From: Adiantum capillus-veneris
Lineage: Eukaryota > Streptophyta > Polypodiopsida > Polypodiales > Pteridaceae
Direction of reading: 5' to 3'
Assembly (NCBI GenBank): GCA_014529385.2
Contig: CM043959.1
Span: 55,120,253 to 55,184,252, forward strand
DNA: 64,000 nt
Position 1 is the first letter of the stretch, and each line of letters starts with the position of its first letter. The position numbers and the translations under genes were made by a program. Below, in pieces: positions 46,510-56,924 of this stretch. The notes under the pieces were generated by a model that was not told the DNA's origin, did not search any database, and was given only the letters and a program-made list of their open reading frames with translations.

Positions 46510-46628
46510 CGGCCCTACATGTGAGTACCTACGTTTGTCTGAGGGTCGGAAACAAAGGCGAAAGGAGAGAGAGAGAGAGAGATGGCGCATCATTTGATTG
46601 GAGTTGGTGTATCAGGCAAGCGTGGTTT
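46459..46628. repeat. (GA)n arrays at the outer edge of the left arm
   Basis: (GA)n at 46459-46506 and 46565-46581, then about 47 bp of unassigned sequence up to the first base that matches the window end in inverted orientation. Confidence 0.7.
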
Positions 46629-46868
46629 TTCATTTAGCATAAAAGGACATAATAAACTTGATGTTAACTTGATCCGTTGGAACAGATTAATCACGTTCCA
46701 TATCGACGTTTCGTTGCGTATTACGCAACCGACATTTCATTGCGTGATGATTGGAACAAAAACAAACTTACATGTGGACCCCTTGCACACGAGTACTTTC
46801 AAGGGCAAAACCATGTGCAAGGATCGTATGATATTACCAACAGATGAAAGCAGTTGAGGGAGTAAACC

Positions 46869-47156
46869 TTAGGCTTTTATACAACGGTAGAACCAAGAAG
46901 ATAAAAGGAAGAACTTGGCAATGTATTGTTGAACGAGATGAGGTTGACGATGGTTGTGGTGTGAAAGGCGGAGGCGACGAGTGTGGAGCTGGCATTGAAT
47001 GGCCAACAAAGTATCGACGGATACTTGAGGAAACCTAGACCTAGCACCCTCCATATTGGAAGCTTTCTCGCCATCGCTACTTTCTAGAAATGTAGAAATT
47101 TCTTCGTACTTGCTAACTGTTATTTGCTTTGCTCTGTCTCGCCCTTTCGATCTCAA
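46869..47156 (-). CDS. Small ORF conserved in both arms (left copy)
   Basis: A 95-codon minus-strand frame beginning MRSKGRD, with SKYEEISTF, SSDGEKASNMEGARSRFPQV and SVDTLLAIQCQLHTRRLR. The right arm has a 95-codon counterpart at 63468-63755 with the same core. A frame kept open in both copies after about 10% divergence hints at coding, but the C-terminal halves differ by frame changes and no family is recognised. Confidence 0.35.
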   Translation of the reverse strand: MRSKGRDRAKQITVSKYEEISTFLESSDGEKASNMEGARSRFPQVSVDTLLAIQCQLHTRRLRLSHHNHRQPHLVQQYIAKFFLLSSWFYRCIKA

Positions 47157-47509
47157 ATATCTGACCTAGGCTCCCAGCCTCTAAACCTTGCAAGGGACCC
47201 CATAGTGATGACACGACAAAAGAGTGATAGTGCTAGCAAAAATGGTAGCAACTAGAGCGGATAGGGGTTTGATCCTTGCGTTTATCAGTTGGAAATTTTC
47301 CTTTTCCCCTTCCCCTCAACCGACATTTTTTAAATGAAAACGACACGATGTAAAGTTGAGACATATTTTTCCCGAACACTGGTGCAAGAGATAGGGACTC
47401 GATACATGCATTGAGTGATTAAAAAATGCCGAAATGTAGGGAGAGAAGAAGAGTAGAGGGAGATATATTTAATCTTCCTCTAAAAAAATAATAATAATAA
47501 AAATAAATA

Positions 47510-47517
<8 letters not shown>

Positions 47518-47598
<81 letters not shown>
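47518..47598. repeat. (TA)n(GA)n compound microsatellite
   Basis: (TA)n 47518-47548 followed by (GA)n 47549-47598. At the corresponding place in the right arm only a short CT run remains (63121-63134). Confidence 0.9.
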
Positions 47599-47600
<2 letters not shown>

Positions 47601-47824
47601 CCGTGTGACTCAATGCATAGTATAACTTATAGCATAGATTCATACATGCTAGCTAGATGCTACTCACGCTTAGGCTAGGATAATAAAAAGTGCGATACTC
47701 TATGAAGAATTGCATTTGTTCAAACTTAACATGTAGATGTATATTGCTCAGCATTGTGTACCTTGAAAGTTAGAAATGTAGGCTCTTGGTGGATGATTTT
47801 CTTAGAGCAGATCATATGGGGGAT

Positions 47825-47832
47825 GAGAGAGA

Positions 47833-47863
<31 letters not shown>

Positions 47864-48101
47864 GACTTGGTGTAGATAGAATAGTTTCAAGAGACCTCAT
47901 TATAGTACTCCTTCCTTGCAGTTGTAGCTTTATTTGCTTGGTGGAGCTCTTTCGCAGTTTGACTCAAGTGTTCGTCAGTACGGCAAAGGCAAAGACCTCC
48001 TTTCGTACAGGTAGATTTCAAGTTATGTAGTAGCTCTTGGTATATCTCTAATGAAATTAACGATTATTGTAGGTAAAGTAAATAGTTGATAGTTCTTTTG
48101 T

Positions 48102-48148
<47 letters not shown>
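47825..48148. repeat. GA and CT arrays of the left arm
   Basis: (GA)n at 47825-47861 and (CT)n at 48105-48148 have counterparts of different length in the right arm (62569-62597 and 62275-62326). No gene lies between. Confidence 0.85.
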
Positions 48149-48149
<1 letters not shown>

Positions 48150-48151
<2 letters not shown>

Positions 48152-48256
48152 GTGGGTATGTGTGCGTATTTAAGTGTATATGTATACATATATTTATATG
48201 TGTATATACATATATGTATACATATACACTTAGATACGCACGCACATACTCACATG
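48150..48256. repeat. AT-rich hairpin
   Basis: A near-perfect inverted repeat: the left half contains AAGTGTATATGTATACATAT (about 48171-48190) and the right half TATGTATACATATACACTT (about 48213-48231), extended outward by GTGTGCGTATTT / TAGATACGCACGCAC and ATGTGGGTATG / CATACTCACATG. The two halves of about 45 bp could form a long hairpin. It lies in a stretch of about 300 bp absent from the right arm. Confidence 0.75.
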
Positions 48257-48450
48257 TGATCTATGGCGAGCAATTGCAACAACAAACATATACCTGTGTG
48301 TGTGTGTGTGTAGGAAGGAAAGTCGAGGAAAGGGAGAGTAGAAAAAACTCTCTTGAGGTAGAAACTCTCTCTCTCTCTCTCTCTCTCTCCCTCCCCCACA
48401 TAGACCAAGTAACCTTAAGGTATTTCAAATGAATATAATCACAATTATAA

Positions 48451-48486
<36 letters not shown>

Positions 48487-48732
48487 GTATGAGTTTTTCT
48501 ATTGTGGGGAGAGGGAGAGAGTAGACTCCATATATAGAGAGTGAATAATAGTAGTAGATATGAGCCCCCTTTTAAATAGAGAGCCCTTTGTTGCCAATCA
48601 TAGGGTCTCCCAATAGAAGAGATTGGTGAGTGCTACATTGTCTCCTATGCATACAAGTTGAGGTCGGGAGAATAAGGATTTAGAAAATGTTGAGCTAAGC
48701 CAGTGTTACTCCAAGTCGATATGTTTCTCATT

Positions 48733-48771
<39 letters not shown>

Positions 48772-48806
48772 TCTCTCTCTCTCTAATATTAGTTGTAGTC
48801 AAACTG

Positions 48807-49722
48807 TTGCCCGTGAGTTCCTCTCTCGCTCGCTCTGTCCGCAAGTTGGAAAACTTGAAGCGTAATAGTTGGGATAGGGAGAATATGTTGAGGAAAGTTA
48901 ACATAAAACTATCTAATAATTTGAGTTCTTACCAACATCTTCTCAATAAATATACGTGTATTTATTTTCCTCTCTCTTCCATGTGTATCTATGTGCAGTA
49001 TAATGGACCTAACTTGTACTACACCTATACCTCTGGCATTTGCAAAACCAATTATGCAAGCTCCTCTCACATAGAAGTATGTACTTCAATCACTGATGAT
49101 GAAGCCGTTGTGACCCCTCTTCCTCTTCGTAATGTGCGTGGTGCAAAGAGGCTAGCCCGGACGTTGGGTGGGTTAACCAAGAGACAAGTTCTTGAATCTC
49201 TTGAAGAAATCAAGTCTGTCTGTGAGCAAGTAGAGACAACTTAGTTGAGCACTGTGGAGATGCTTTGAACACTTAGCTCCAACAATTAGGTTGAGGATGG
49301 AATTGTATGGAAGTTGCATGATGAAATGAAAGAGACCCAATCAAAGATCTTGGAAAATCAAGTATACTTATAGGCATCCATTGCTCGAATTGAGGCGAGT
49401 CTTGGGAATTTTCGTATTGTGGTCTTGGGAATTCCTGGGGGGCCAACACAATGAGCAAGGTCGTACCTCGGGTGAAATTGTGTCAACTTTAAGGAGCACT
49501 GTGAACAAACTGGGTGCCTTAACAAAGCTACAGGGTTTTGGGGTTTCAGAGATTCGAGCCGTTTCAAATAAATTGGGCGCCTTAACAAAGCTACAAGGTT
49601 CTGGAGTTTCAAAGATTCGAGCCACTTCAAATAAACTAAATACAATGGTCAAACACAATTTGCCAAAGCCAAATAATCATGTTGGTTACAATGTACATGA
49701 ACGAAGTGCAAACTGCTTATGA
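48807..49722 (+). pseudogene. Unrecognised helical protein with 63-bp repeats (left copy)
   Basis: The frame 48807-49244 ends RNVRGAKRLARTLGG, LTKRQVLESLEEIKSVCEQV. After a stop and frame changes, homology continues with LHDEMKETQSKILENQVYL and ASIARIEASLG, then the frame 49381-49722 with a 21-residue repeat (NKLGALTKLQGFGVSEIRAV). The 63-bp DNA units start at 49507, 49570 and 49633. The upstream part looks alpha-helical and Leu/Glu rich. The right copy (60923-61690) is more complete. It lies upstream of Helitron Rep sequence in the same direction. Family not recognised. Confidence 0.45.
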
Positions 49723-49907
49723 TATATGTACTAGAACATTTCTTTTCCATGTAGCCAAAAAGTTAGAACTTTGCTTTATGTAAGTTTTTAGACTTTTCAA
49801 TTTATATATGTCAAAGCTCCAAAGCTATGTTATGGTGTATCTTTCTCTACATGTGTGATTGTACATGCCATTGAAAAAAATAGCAAGAATAGAGGGAAAT
49901 GCAAATG

Positions 49908-49977
<70 letters not shown>

Positions 49978-50233
49978 TGGACAACCGTGTAGATGCATAT
50001 GGTAGGATAGAACTCATAGCATACGTATATAAACTAGGATTATGGTGTATAGCCCACATCCTCTGTGTGTGTGTGTGTGTGTGTGTGTGAAATGAAACAT
50101 GGATTTATGAACATTAAACGATAGCAAGTGATTACTAAAGAAATTAACATATACTCATTCTCATTCTCGTGCATCAAATTGATAAAGTTGAATCACAACA
50201 ATTGAAATGGTCTCTACCTCCTTGTTTTGCATT

Positions 50234-50283
<50 letters not shown>

Positions 50284-50562
50284 TCTTTAAAAAGAAGGAA
50301 AACTGCATGGATTATGGTATACCTTTATGTGTTTTTAGTTTAGTTTCATTGATAGTTTCCTTAATTAGTTTCTCTAAGTGTAGCCGATGGTGTTAGGGCT
50401 CTCTCCCCTTCTATGGAGAGCTTTTTTGCATTATTGTCCATCCTCTCTCTCTCTCTCTCTCTATCAACAATTTCCTTACAACATAAGTACAACTGCTAGG
50501 ATTGTAGTGTACATTCATGCGTTTTTACTTTAGTTTTATTAATAATTGAAGTTTCATAGCAG
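49723..50562. other. Arm-specific spacer rich in microsatellites
   Basis: Holds (GT)n(GA)n 49911-49974, (GT)n 50063-50089, (CT)n 50237-50280 and 50443-50462. No counterpart survives in the right arm, where this part was lost with the 5' end of the copia insertion. No gene seen. Confidence 0.7.
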
Positions 50563-51134
50563 ATGGTGTTTAGACCGCGAATGTTGCCTCCAAGGCATGC
50601 AAGACGTATTAGACAGCTTGATCAATCTCAAAGAGCTAGGCGTGAAATAGCAAGAAATAGAGCTAGGAACACTTTGTGTAAAAGGCATTGAGGGTCTTAG
50701 GATTACATCCACACATTTCTTATGAAAGAGACTAATATGAGAGACCAGAACCACCCATTGTTGGCCAAGAGCCAGATCATGAGTGCATGGATATTCATGT
50801 TGAAGACCATGCAAGCAATTTAGAGCAAATGTGCATAGAGCCTCCGGTTGTATTTAAGGGAGACTATACGAAGGTAGAAAGACATTGTTTGTCAATTTGC
50901 TCTCACTATGCATCTACTCCCATCTTGAAAAATCCTTCCATGGTACCAATTCGATTTGGAAAATGCTTGATACACAACTTAGGATGCTTAGACTTTGAAT
51001 GTTCCATATGTGGAGCTGTAGCATGGAAGGTTGAAGGAATAAGTATTCGTAATTTTATAAGAAAGTATTGTTGTTTGGGTGGCAAGATCCATTTGCTGCC
51101 TTTGAGTGAATCGCCCCAGAACTCAAAGATTTGA
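50563..51134 (+). pseudogene. Helitron Rep N-terminal region (left arm)
   Basis: The plus strand starts MVFRPRMLPPRHARRIRQ and then, after stops, has FGKCLIHNLGCLDFECSICG, AVAWKVEG and KYCCLGGKIHLLPL. This C-X2-C ... C pattern with CCLxGK is the putative zinc-binding N-terminus seen before the Helitron_like_N domain in plant Helitron proteins. Stops make it non-functional. Confidence 0.65.
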
Positions 51135-52538
51135 TGCAATCCTCTGCACGAAGAGGCAAAAACTTCTTAAAGAACATTCGTGGATACAATAATGCACTTG
51201 CATTTACCTCTTTGGGTGCTCACATTGATAAAAACATGTCCCAAGGAAGAGGAGTTTACACGTTTAAGGCACATGGTTGTATATATCACAACATTGGTCT
51301 TTAATGCCAATCGAAGGATGTGATGAAGTTCCTCGATTTGCACTATTGTATTTTATTGACACGGAACATGAGCTATAAAATAGACGATTACATGTTCCAC
51401 AGTTGGACGTTGAAGTATTACAAACTTTACAAGAAATGATGCATAGGGCGAATCCTTATGCTCGTGCACGTCGTACTACAGGTGCTATGGTTAATGGATC
51501 TGTTGTTTCAAAAATCAAGATGGTGCTCGTTCTAATGGGTGGCAATATCTTACTCCGCTCCCAGTGGTGGTGAAATTGCTGCTATATTGTACAGGCAATG
51601 CGATGAGAGAACTATAAGGCATCGTGACATAGTGTTAAATCTTCGAGAAGGGGGATTAAAAAGGATTTCTAATTTGCATCGATCATACATGTCTCTTATG
51701 TATGTTCTTTTGTTTTCGATGGGAGAAGATGGATGGGATTCTTTGTTACAAAGAGGATCTAGATAGAGAATTACACAAAAACAATACTAAAGTTTTCGAG
51801 TACAAATAAGAAATGACACTATTGATTGTCCCTTATGAGGTGGTAGGTTATTCAAAAAATATATTGTGGATGCATATAGTTCCATGGAGGATTCATGTTT
51901 GTTATGGCTAAGATATAATCAGAGGACACTCCGTGCTGAGGTCTATTAGGGTTCGGTTGATATGGTTTAGGCTAGGGATGGTATCGATGCAATTTTGGGA
52001 CAAACTGTTGGACGTAAAATTGTCTTGCCCTCTTCTTCCACTGGAGGGTCAAGATACATGTGCCAATTGTACCAAGATGCCATGACGATTGTTCGTAAGA
52101 GGGGAAAACACGATCTCTTCATAACCTTTATGTAATTCACGATGGAGAGAAGTAGAAGCATTGCTACCAGGATAAAGTGCTTCAAATCGTCGGGATCTAA
52201 CTGCACGTGTATTCTATCAAAAGTTCAAAGACATGATGCATTTGCTCATTAAAAAGACCGTCTTTGGAGATTTTGTAGGCCATGTATGTGTGATCGAGTT
52301 TCAAAAGCGAGGTCTTCCACATGCACACATGTTGTTGATTTTAGCATTTGAGTATAAACCAATGGAAGTATCCCACTATGATAAGTTGGTGTGCGCTGAG
52401 CTCCCAGAGAAAGAGCTATTTCTAGAGTTGTATAGTGTGATTAGTCGTTGCAATATTCACAGACCATGTGGTCCTTTGAATTCAAATGCTCCGTGTATGG
52501 TCGATGAAAAATGTAGGTTTATATCCATGCAAATTTAG
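51135..52538 (+). pseudogene. Helitron_like_N and Rep HUH domain (left arm)
   Basis: Across several frames: RGYNNALAFTSLGAHID, GRGVYTFKAHGCIYH, GEIAAILYR, RHRDIVLNLREGGLKRISNL, MGEDGWDSLL, YQDAMTIVRKRGKHDLFITF. Then the frame 52233-52538 carries the HUH endonuclease motif FQKRGLPHAHMLLIL (two His of H-A-H at codons 52317-52331). Rep nicks and joins DNA strands in rolling-circle transposition. At least five stops or frameshifts interrupt it upstream, but the HUH motif itself is intact. Confidence 0.82.
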
Positions 52539-52950
52539 ACTCGCTACAGATGTAGATGAAAGTGGATATTCTACGTATATGAGACAAGATAATGGAAGTT
52601 TTGTTCAATTAAGAGATTGCAAACTAAACAATAGATGAGTTGTTCCATACAACCCATTTTTATCATTGAGATATAAAACACAGATCAATGTTGAGATTTG
52701 CTCGACCATTTATGTTGTCAAGTATTTGTACAAGTATGTCTATAAAGGCCATGATCAAGCCATTGTGGTGCTCCGTGATCATGAAGGTGTTTTTGACGAA
52801 ATTAAGAGTTACCATGATGCACGATATGTTTCTGTCTCTGAAGGTATTTGACGAATTTATGGTTTTGACATGCATGAAGAGAAGCTTGATATCCAAAGAT
52901 TGCAAATTAATGGGATTGACCTTGAGCTATATTTTTTTCTCAAAATGATA
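52539..52950 (+). pseudogene. Rep tyrosine motif region (left arm)
   Basis: The frame 52666-52851 contains VVKYLYKYVYKGHDQAIV: the paired-tyrosine motif of Helitron Rep (Tyr codons near 52723-52743), followed by EIKSYHDARYVSVSEG. It continues in another frame with RIYGFDMHEEKLDIQRLQI, the end of the Rep domain. No helicase domain follows. In autonomous Helitrons a PIF1-like helicase would be fused here, so the element is truncated or non-autonomous. Confidence 0.8.
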
Positions 52951-53394
52951 ATACCTACCTTTCTCTGCATTTGACTTCAACACTATGTTTTTTGGACCGA
53001 CATCCATCAACGATAAGGTAATTGCTTACTTTTATAATATTCACGAGTTTATTACTTATATATCAAAATGAAACAATGAAAATTTGAAAGAGTTGTGGCA
53101 TGACTCTGTCTCTTACTTTTTTCAATCAAATTTTTTTCGCTAAATGAAATTGGTTTTGGTTAAATAAGTGGGGCCTAGCCCTTTCAACTCTTTATTTTGA
53201 TTTTGAAATATTCACGAGTTTATCTCTTGCATATCAAAATGAAACAATGAGAATTTGGAGAGGTTGTGTTCTTTAAGAAGTTTATGGTGAGTTTACTGGC
53301 TAATTACATGTCACTTTATCATTTTTTGAAGAATATAAGTTTAAGTTTATTTTAAAAGAGTTTGAATATTTTATTTTATTTATCTTTGTTTGGT
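52951..53394. other. AT-rich non-coding part with a diverged duplication (left arm)
   Basis: No ORF. A stretch of about 60 bp (ATATTCACGAGTTTAT...CATATCAAAATGAAACAATGA) occurs twice, at 53035-53095 and 53207-53267. The right arm carries the same doubled arrangement (about 54430-54480 and 54605-54655), so the duplication is older than the inverted repeat. Confidence 0.7.
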
Positions 53395-53958
53395 TAGAGA
53401 TTGCCTATCACTCTACAGTGACATGGATGTACATGCAATCACCATCATTTGTTTATGGTAATTAACTGCTTTGTCTATGATAATCAACTATTTTGCAAAA
53501 AAGTTCATATGAGTTATCAATTGTGTTATAGATCCACGGTTTTGGAGAGGGTCTTTATATGCTGATGATGTTGTTCGCATTAGTGAAGATTTTGAAGTTG
53601 TTCGGTACGATAAAATGAGACTTATTGAAAATTGTTCATATTTTTTTGTTATGTACTTTAAGATTTAACATTAAATATGTTTTTGTAAACATGAACCATT
53701 ATTATCGACGATATATTTTGTTGGGTGTTTATTATTATTTTGATGGCTTGTAGGGATATTATCACATTAAGTTAATATTGATTGTGATAATGGCCATGCT
53801 TATATGAGTATTCAAGAGATAGAGGAACAACTTCCACTTAATATACGTTATTCATATGGTGACAGTTGTTCCGGTTGGAGGATAGAGATGTATGTGTTAG
53901 ATCGCCCTACTCGACGCTTTGGACAAAGTGTGAGTCGCATTGGACCGTGGATAGTGTG
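53395..53958 (+). pseudogene. Exon-like fragments of an unrecognised spliced gene
   Basis: Three coding-like stretches separated by introns with GT...AG borders: (a) about 53397-53458, ending …SPSFVY at TATG/GTAATT; (b) about 53531-53606, bounded by TTATAG and CG/GTACG, reading DPRFWRGSLYADDVV, RISEDFEVVR; (c) after TTGTAG at about 53754, with a stop or indel near its start, then DNGHAYMSIQEIEEQL, YSYGDSCSGWRIEMYVLD, RPTRRFGQSVSRIGPWIV and a stop at 53957-53959. Exons a and b join in phase. I do not recognise the protein. Position next to Rep suggests gene capture by a Helitron. Confidence 0.5.
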
Positions 53959-54103
53959 AACACCAAGTGATGTTTCCAGAACTTTATTTTATTGATGATG
54001 ATTGTCGTTTATGTAGCTTGGCATACATTGAGTCTTGAAATTTATGTAGCTTGACAAACATCTGAGAATATACTCCACTGTCTCTCTCCCTCTCGACAGA
54101 CAA
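53579..54103. other. Central spacer of the giant inverted repeat
   Basis: About 525 bp present once. It contains the end of exon-like piece b, all of c, and a short unmatched stretch with a CT run (54080-54095). The inverted repeat breaks inside exon b. Confidence 0.7.
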
Positions 54104-54216
54104 CCGAACAACATCATAAGCATGTAAATGCTCTTTTCAAAACCGTGGATTTATAACACAACTGGTAATTCATATGAACTTTTTTATAAAATAGTTGATT
54201 ATCATAGATAATGCAG

Positions 54217-54420
54217 TTAATTACCATAGACAAATGATGGTGGTTGCATGTGCATCCATGTCATTGTAGAGTGATATGCCATCTCTAACCAAACAAAGAT
54301 AAATAAAATAAAATATTCAAGCTCTCTTAAAAATAAACTTAAACTTATATTCTTCAAAAAATGATAAAGTAATATGCTAATAGCCAGAAAATTCACAATA
54401 AACTTTTTGAGAGAACACAA
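54217..54420 (-). pseudogene. Right-arm copy of exon-like piece a
   Basis: The minus-strand frame ends FVWLEMAYHSTMTWMHMQPP, SFVYGN, matching the left arm's FVWLEIAYHSTVTWMYMQSP. It is followed by the same GTAATT donor-like border. Confidence 0.4.
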
Positions 54421-54837
54421 TCTCTCTAAATTTCTATTGTTTCATTTTGATATGCAAGAGGTAAACTCGTGAATATTTCAAAATTAAAATGAAGAGTTAA
54501 AAGGGATAGGGTCCCACTTATTTAACCAAAACCAATCTCATTTAACAAAAAGAAAATTTTGATTAAAAAATGTAAGTGAGAGAGTCATGTCACAATCCTT
54601 TCAAATTTTCATTGTTTCATTTTGATGTACATGTGGTAAACTCGTGAATATTATAAAAGTAAATAATTACTTTGTCGTTGATGGATGTCGGTCCAAAAAA
54701 CAGTGTTAAAGTCAAATACAGAGAAAGATAAGTATTATCATTTAGAGAAAAAAATATAGCTCAAGGTTAATCCCATTAAACAATTAATTAAGACATAACC
54801 TTGCCAAATCATCTGAATATTCAAAATTCACAGTACT

Positions 54838-55960
54838 TTGATTGGGAAGATAAACTTACAATATTTGGATATCACGCTTCTCTTCATGTATGTCAAAACT
54901 ATAAATTCGCCAAATGACTTCAGATATAGAAACATATTGTGCATCAAGATAACTCTTAATTTCGTCAAAAACACCTTCATGATCACGGAGCACCACATTG
55001 GCTTGATCACGGTCCTTATATACATACTTGTACAAAATACTTGAGAGTAGAAATGGTCGAGCAAATCTCAACATTGATGTGTGCTTTATATCTGAATGAT
55101 AAAAATGGGTTGTATGGAACATCCATCTGTTGTTTAGTTTGTAATCTCTTAATTGGACAAAACTTTCATTATCTCGTCTCATATACGAAGGATATCCACT
55201 TTTATCCACATTTGGAGTGAGGTTAAATTTACGTGGATATTTGAATCTACATTTTTTATCGATCATATATGGAGCATTTGAATTCAAGGGACTACATGGT
55301 CCGTGAATATTGCAACGACTAATCACACTACGAAACTCTAGAAATAGCTCTTTTTTTGGGAGCTCAGTGCACACCAACTTATCATAGTGGGATACTTCCA
55401 TTGGTTTATACTCAGATGCTAAAATCAACAACATCTGTGCATGTGGAAGACCTCACTTTTGAAACTCGACCACACATACATGACCCACAAAATCTCCAAA
55501 GACAACCTTTTTTATGAGCAAATGCATCATGTCTTTGAACTTTTGATAGAATACATGTGCAGTTAGATCCGGACGATTTGAAGCACTTTTGTCATGGTAG
55601 CAATGCTTCTTCTATTTCTCTCCATCGTGGATTATATGTAAAAGTTATGAAGAGATCATGCTTTCCTCTCTTACGAAAAATCGCCATGGCATCTTGGTAC
55701 TATTGGCACATGTATCTTGGCCCTCCAGTAAAAAAAGATTGCAAGACAATTCTATGTTCAGCAGTTTGTACCAAAATTGCATCGATATTATCCCTAGCCT
55801 GAACCATATCAGCCAAACCTTGATAGACCTCAACACGGAGTGTCCTCTGATTATTTCTTATCCACAACAAACGTGAGTCCTCCATGGAACTATATGCATC
55901 CATAATATATTGTTGGAGCAACCTACCACCTCGTAAGAGACACTCAATAGTGTCATTTCT
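54838..55960 (-). pseudogene. Rep domain of right-arm Helitron
   Basis: The minus-strand frame 55434-54856 (192 aa) reads MLLILASEYKPMEVSHYDKL, VISRCNIHGPCSPLNSNAPY, RKFNLTPNVDKSGYPSYMRR, REDN-like region, and DHEGVFDEIKSYLDAQYVS. The HUH motif upstream reads GLPHAQML with a stop before it, so the second His is lost. One extra T in the tyrosine motif codons (about 55035-55050) shifts the frame there. Upstream frames 55921-55700 contain QQYIMDAYSSMEDSRLLWIR, NNQRTLRVEVYQGLADMVQA. Inactive. Confidence 0.8.
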
Positions 55961-56695
55961 TATTTGTATTCAAAAACTATAGTGTTGTTTTTGTGTAATT
56001 CTCTGTCTGCTTTGTATTGAAGGATCCCATTCATCTTCTCCCATTGGAAATAAAAGACCATACATAAGAGGCATGTATGATCGATACAAATTAGAAATCC
56101 TTTTTAATCTCCCTTCTCGAAGATTTAACACTATGTCACGATGCCTTATAGTTCTCTCTTTGCCTTGCCCAGCCAATATAGCAGCAATTTCATCACCACG
56201 GGGAGCAAGATATTGCCACCCATTAGAGCGAGCTTCAGTTATCACCATCTTGATTTCTGAAACAACAGATCCATTAACCATGCACCTGCAGTGCGAAGTG
56301 CATGAGCATAAGGATTCACCATATGCATAATTTCTTGTAAAGTTTGTAATACTTAAACGTCCAAGTGTGGAACATGAAGTAATCTATTTTGTAGCTCATG
56401 CTCCGTGTAAAAAAAAATAAAAATTCTGCAAATCGAGGAACTTCATTATGTCCTTCAATTAGCATTAAAGGACCAATGTTGTGATATATACAACCATGTG
56501 CCTTAAACGTGTAAACTCCTCTTCCCCGGGACACGTTTTCATCAACGTGAGCACCCAAAGAGGCAAATGCAAGTGCATTATTGTATCCATGAATATTCTT
56601 TAATAAATTTTTGCCTCTTCAGGATTGCATGAAATCTTTCAGTTCTGGGGGCGTCTCACTCAAAGGCAGCAAATGGATCTTGCCATCCAAACAAT
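55961..56695 (-). pseudogene. Helitron_like_N region of right arm
   Basis: The frame 56281-55970 (MVNGSVVSEIKMVITEARSN, WQYLAPRGDEIAAILAGQ, RHRDIVLNLREGRLKRISNL, MGEDEWDPS) and 56558-56316 (MGAHVDENVSRGRGVYTFKA) correspond to 51135-51800 of the left arm but with fewer stops. It is cut at 56700 by the copia LTR. The zinc-binding N-terminus is missing. Confidence 0.78.
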
Positions 56696-56700
56696 AATAC

Positions 56701-56924
56701 TGTTGGAATTAGGGTTGCAGAGAAACACACAGCTTGGAGAAGACGAAGGAAGCTCAAGGCACACAATAGAGAGTGTGTTACGATGTGCAATGGAAAGATA
56801 GATAGTCCTAGAGTGATGGGCGTATATACAATGCACGGGGAAAAAAACCTCCTAAAGAGGGAAAAAATGCCCCGGCGGTCCTAGTGTGTTCAACACAGAT
56901 CACTATCACATGTATATGGTAACA
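56701..56924 (-). repeat. 3' LTR of Ty1/copia element in the right arm, 224 bp
   Basis: On the plus strand it runs TGTTGGAATTAGG...ATATGGTAACA, so the minus-strand LTR is TGTTACC...TCCAACA. The polypurine tract (minus CCAGGGGGGATT, plus 56925-56936) adjoins. The left flank AATAC (56696-56700) should be the target duplication, but the other end is deleted. A TATATAC-type box lies at about 56822-56829. Confidence 0.85.

Larger units (their letters stand above)
46629..53578 (+). repeat. Left arm of a giant inverted repeat
   Basis: This arm is the imperfect reverse complement of 54104-64000. Anchors checked by eye: 46629-46740 with 63895-64000; 46869-47160 with 63465-63755; 47600-47660 with 62770-62802 plus 63101; 48061-48105 with 62330-62370; 49150-49250 with 61480-61580; 49507-49636 with 61061-61192; 51065-51300 with 56500-56700; 53391-53578 with 54104-54295. 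Over about 150 bp near the centre I count roughly 10% differences. Arm-specific insertions and deletions explain the length difference. Confidence 0.88.
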
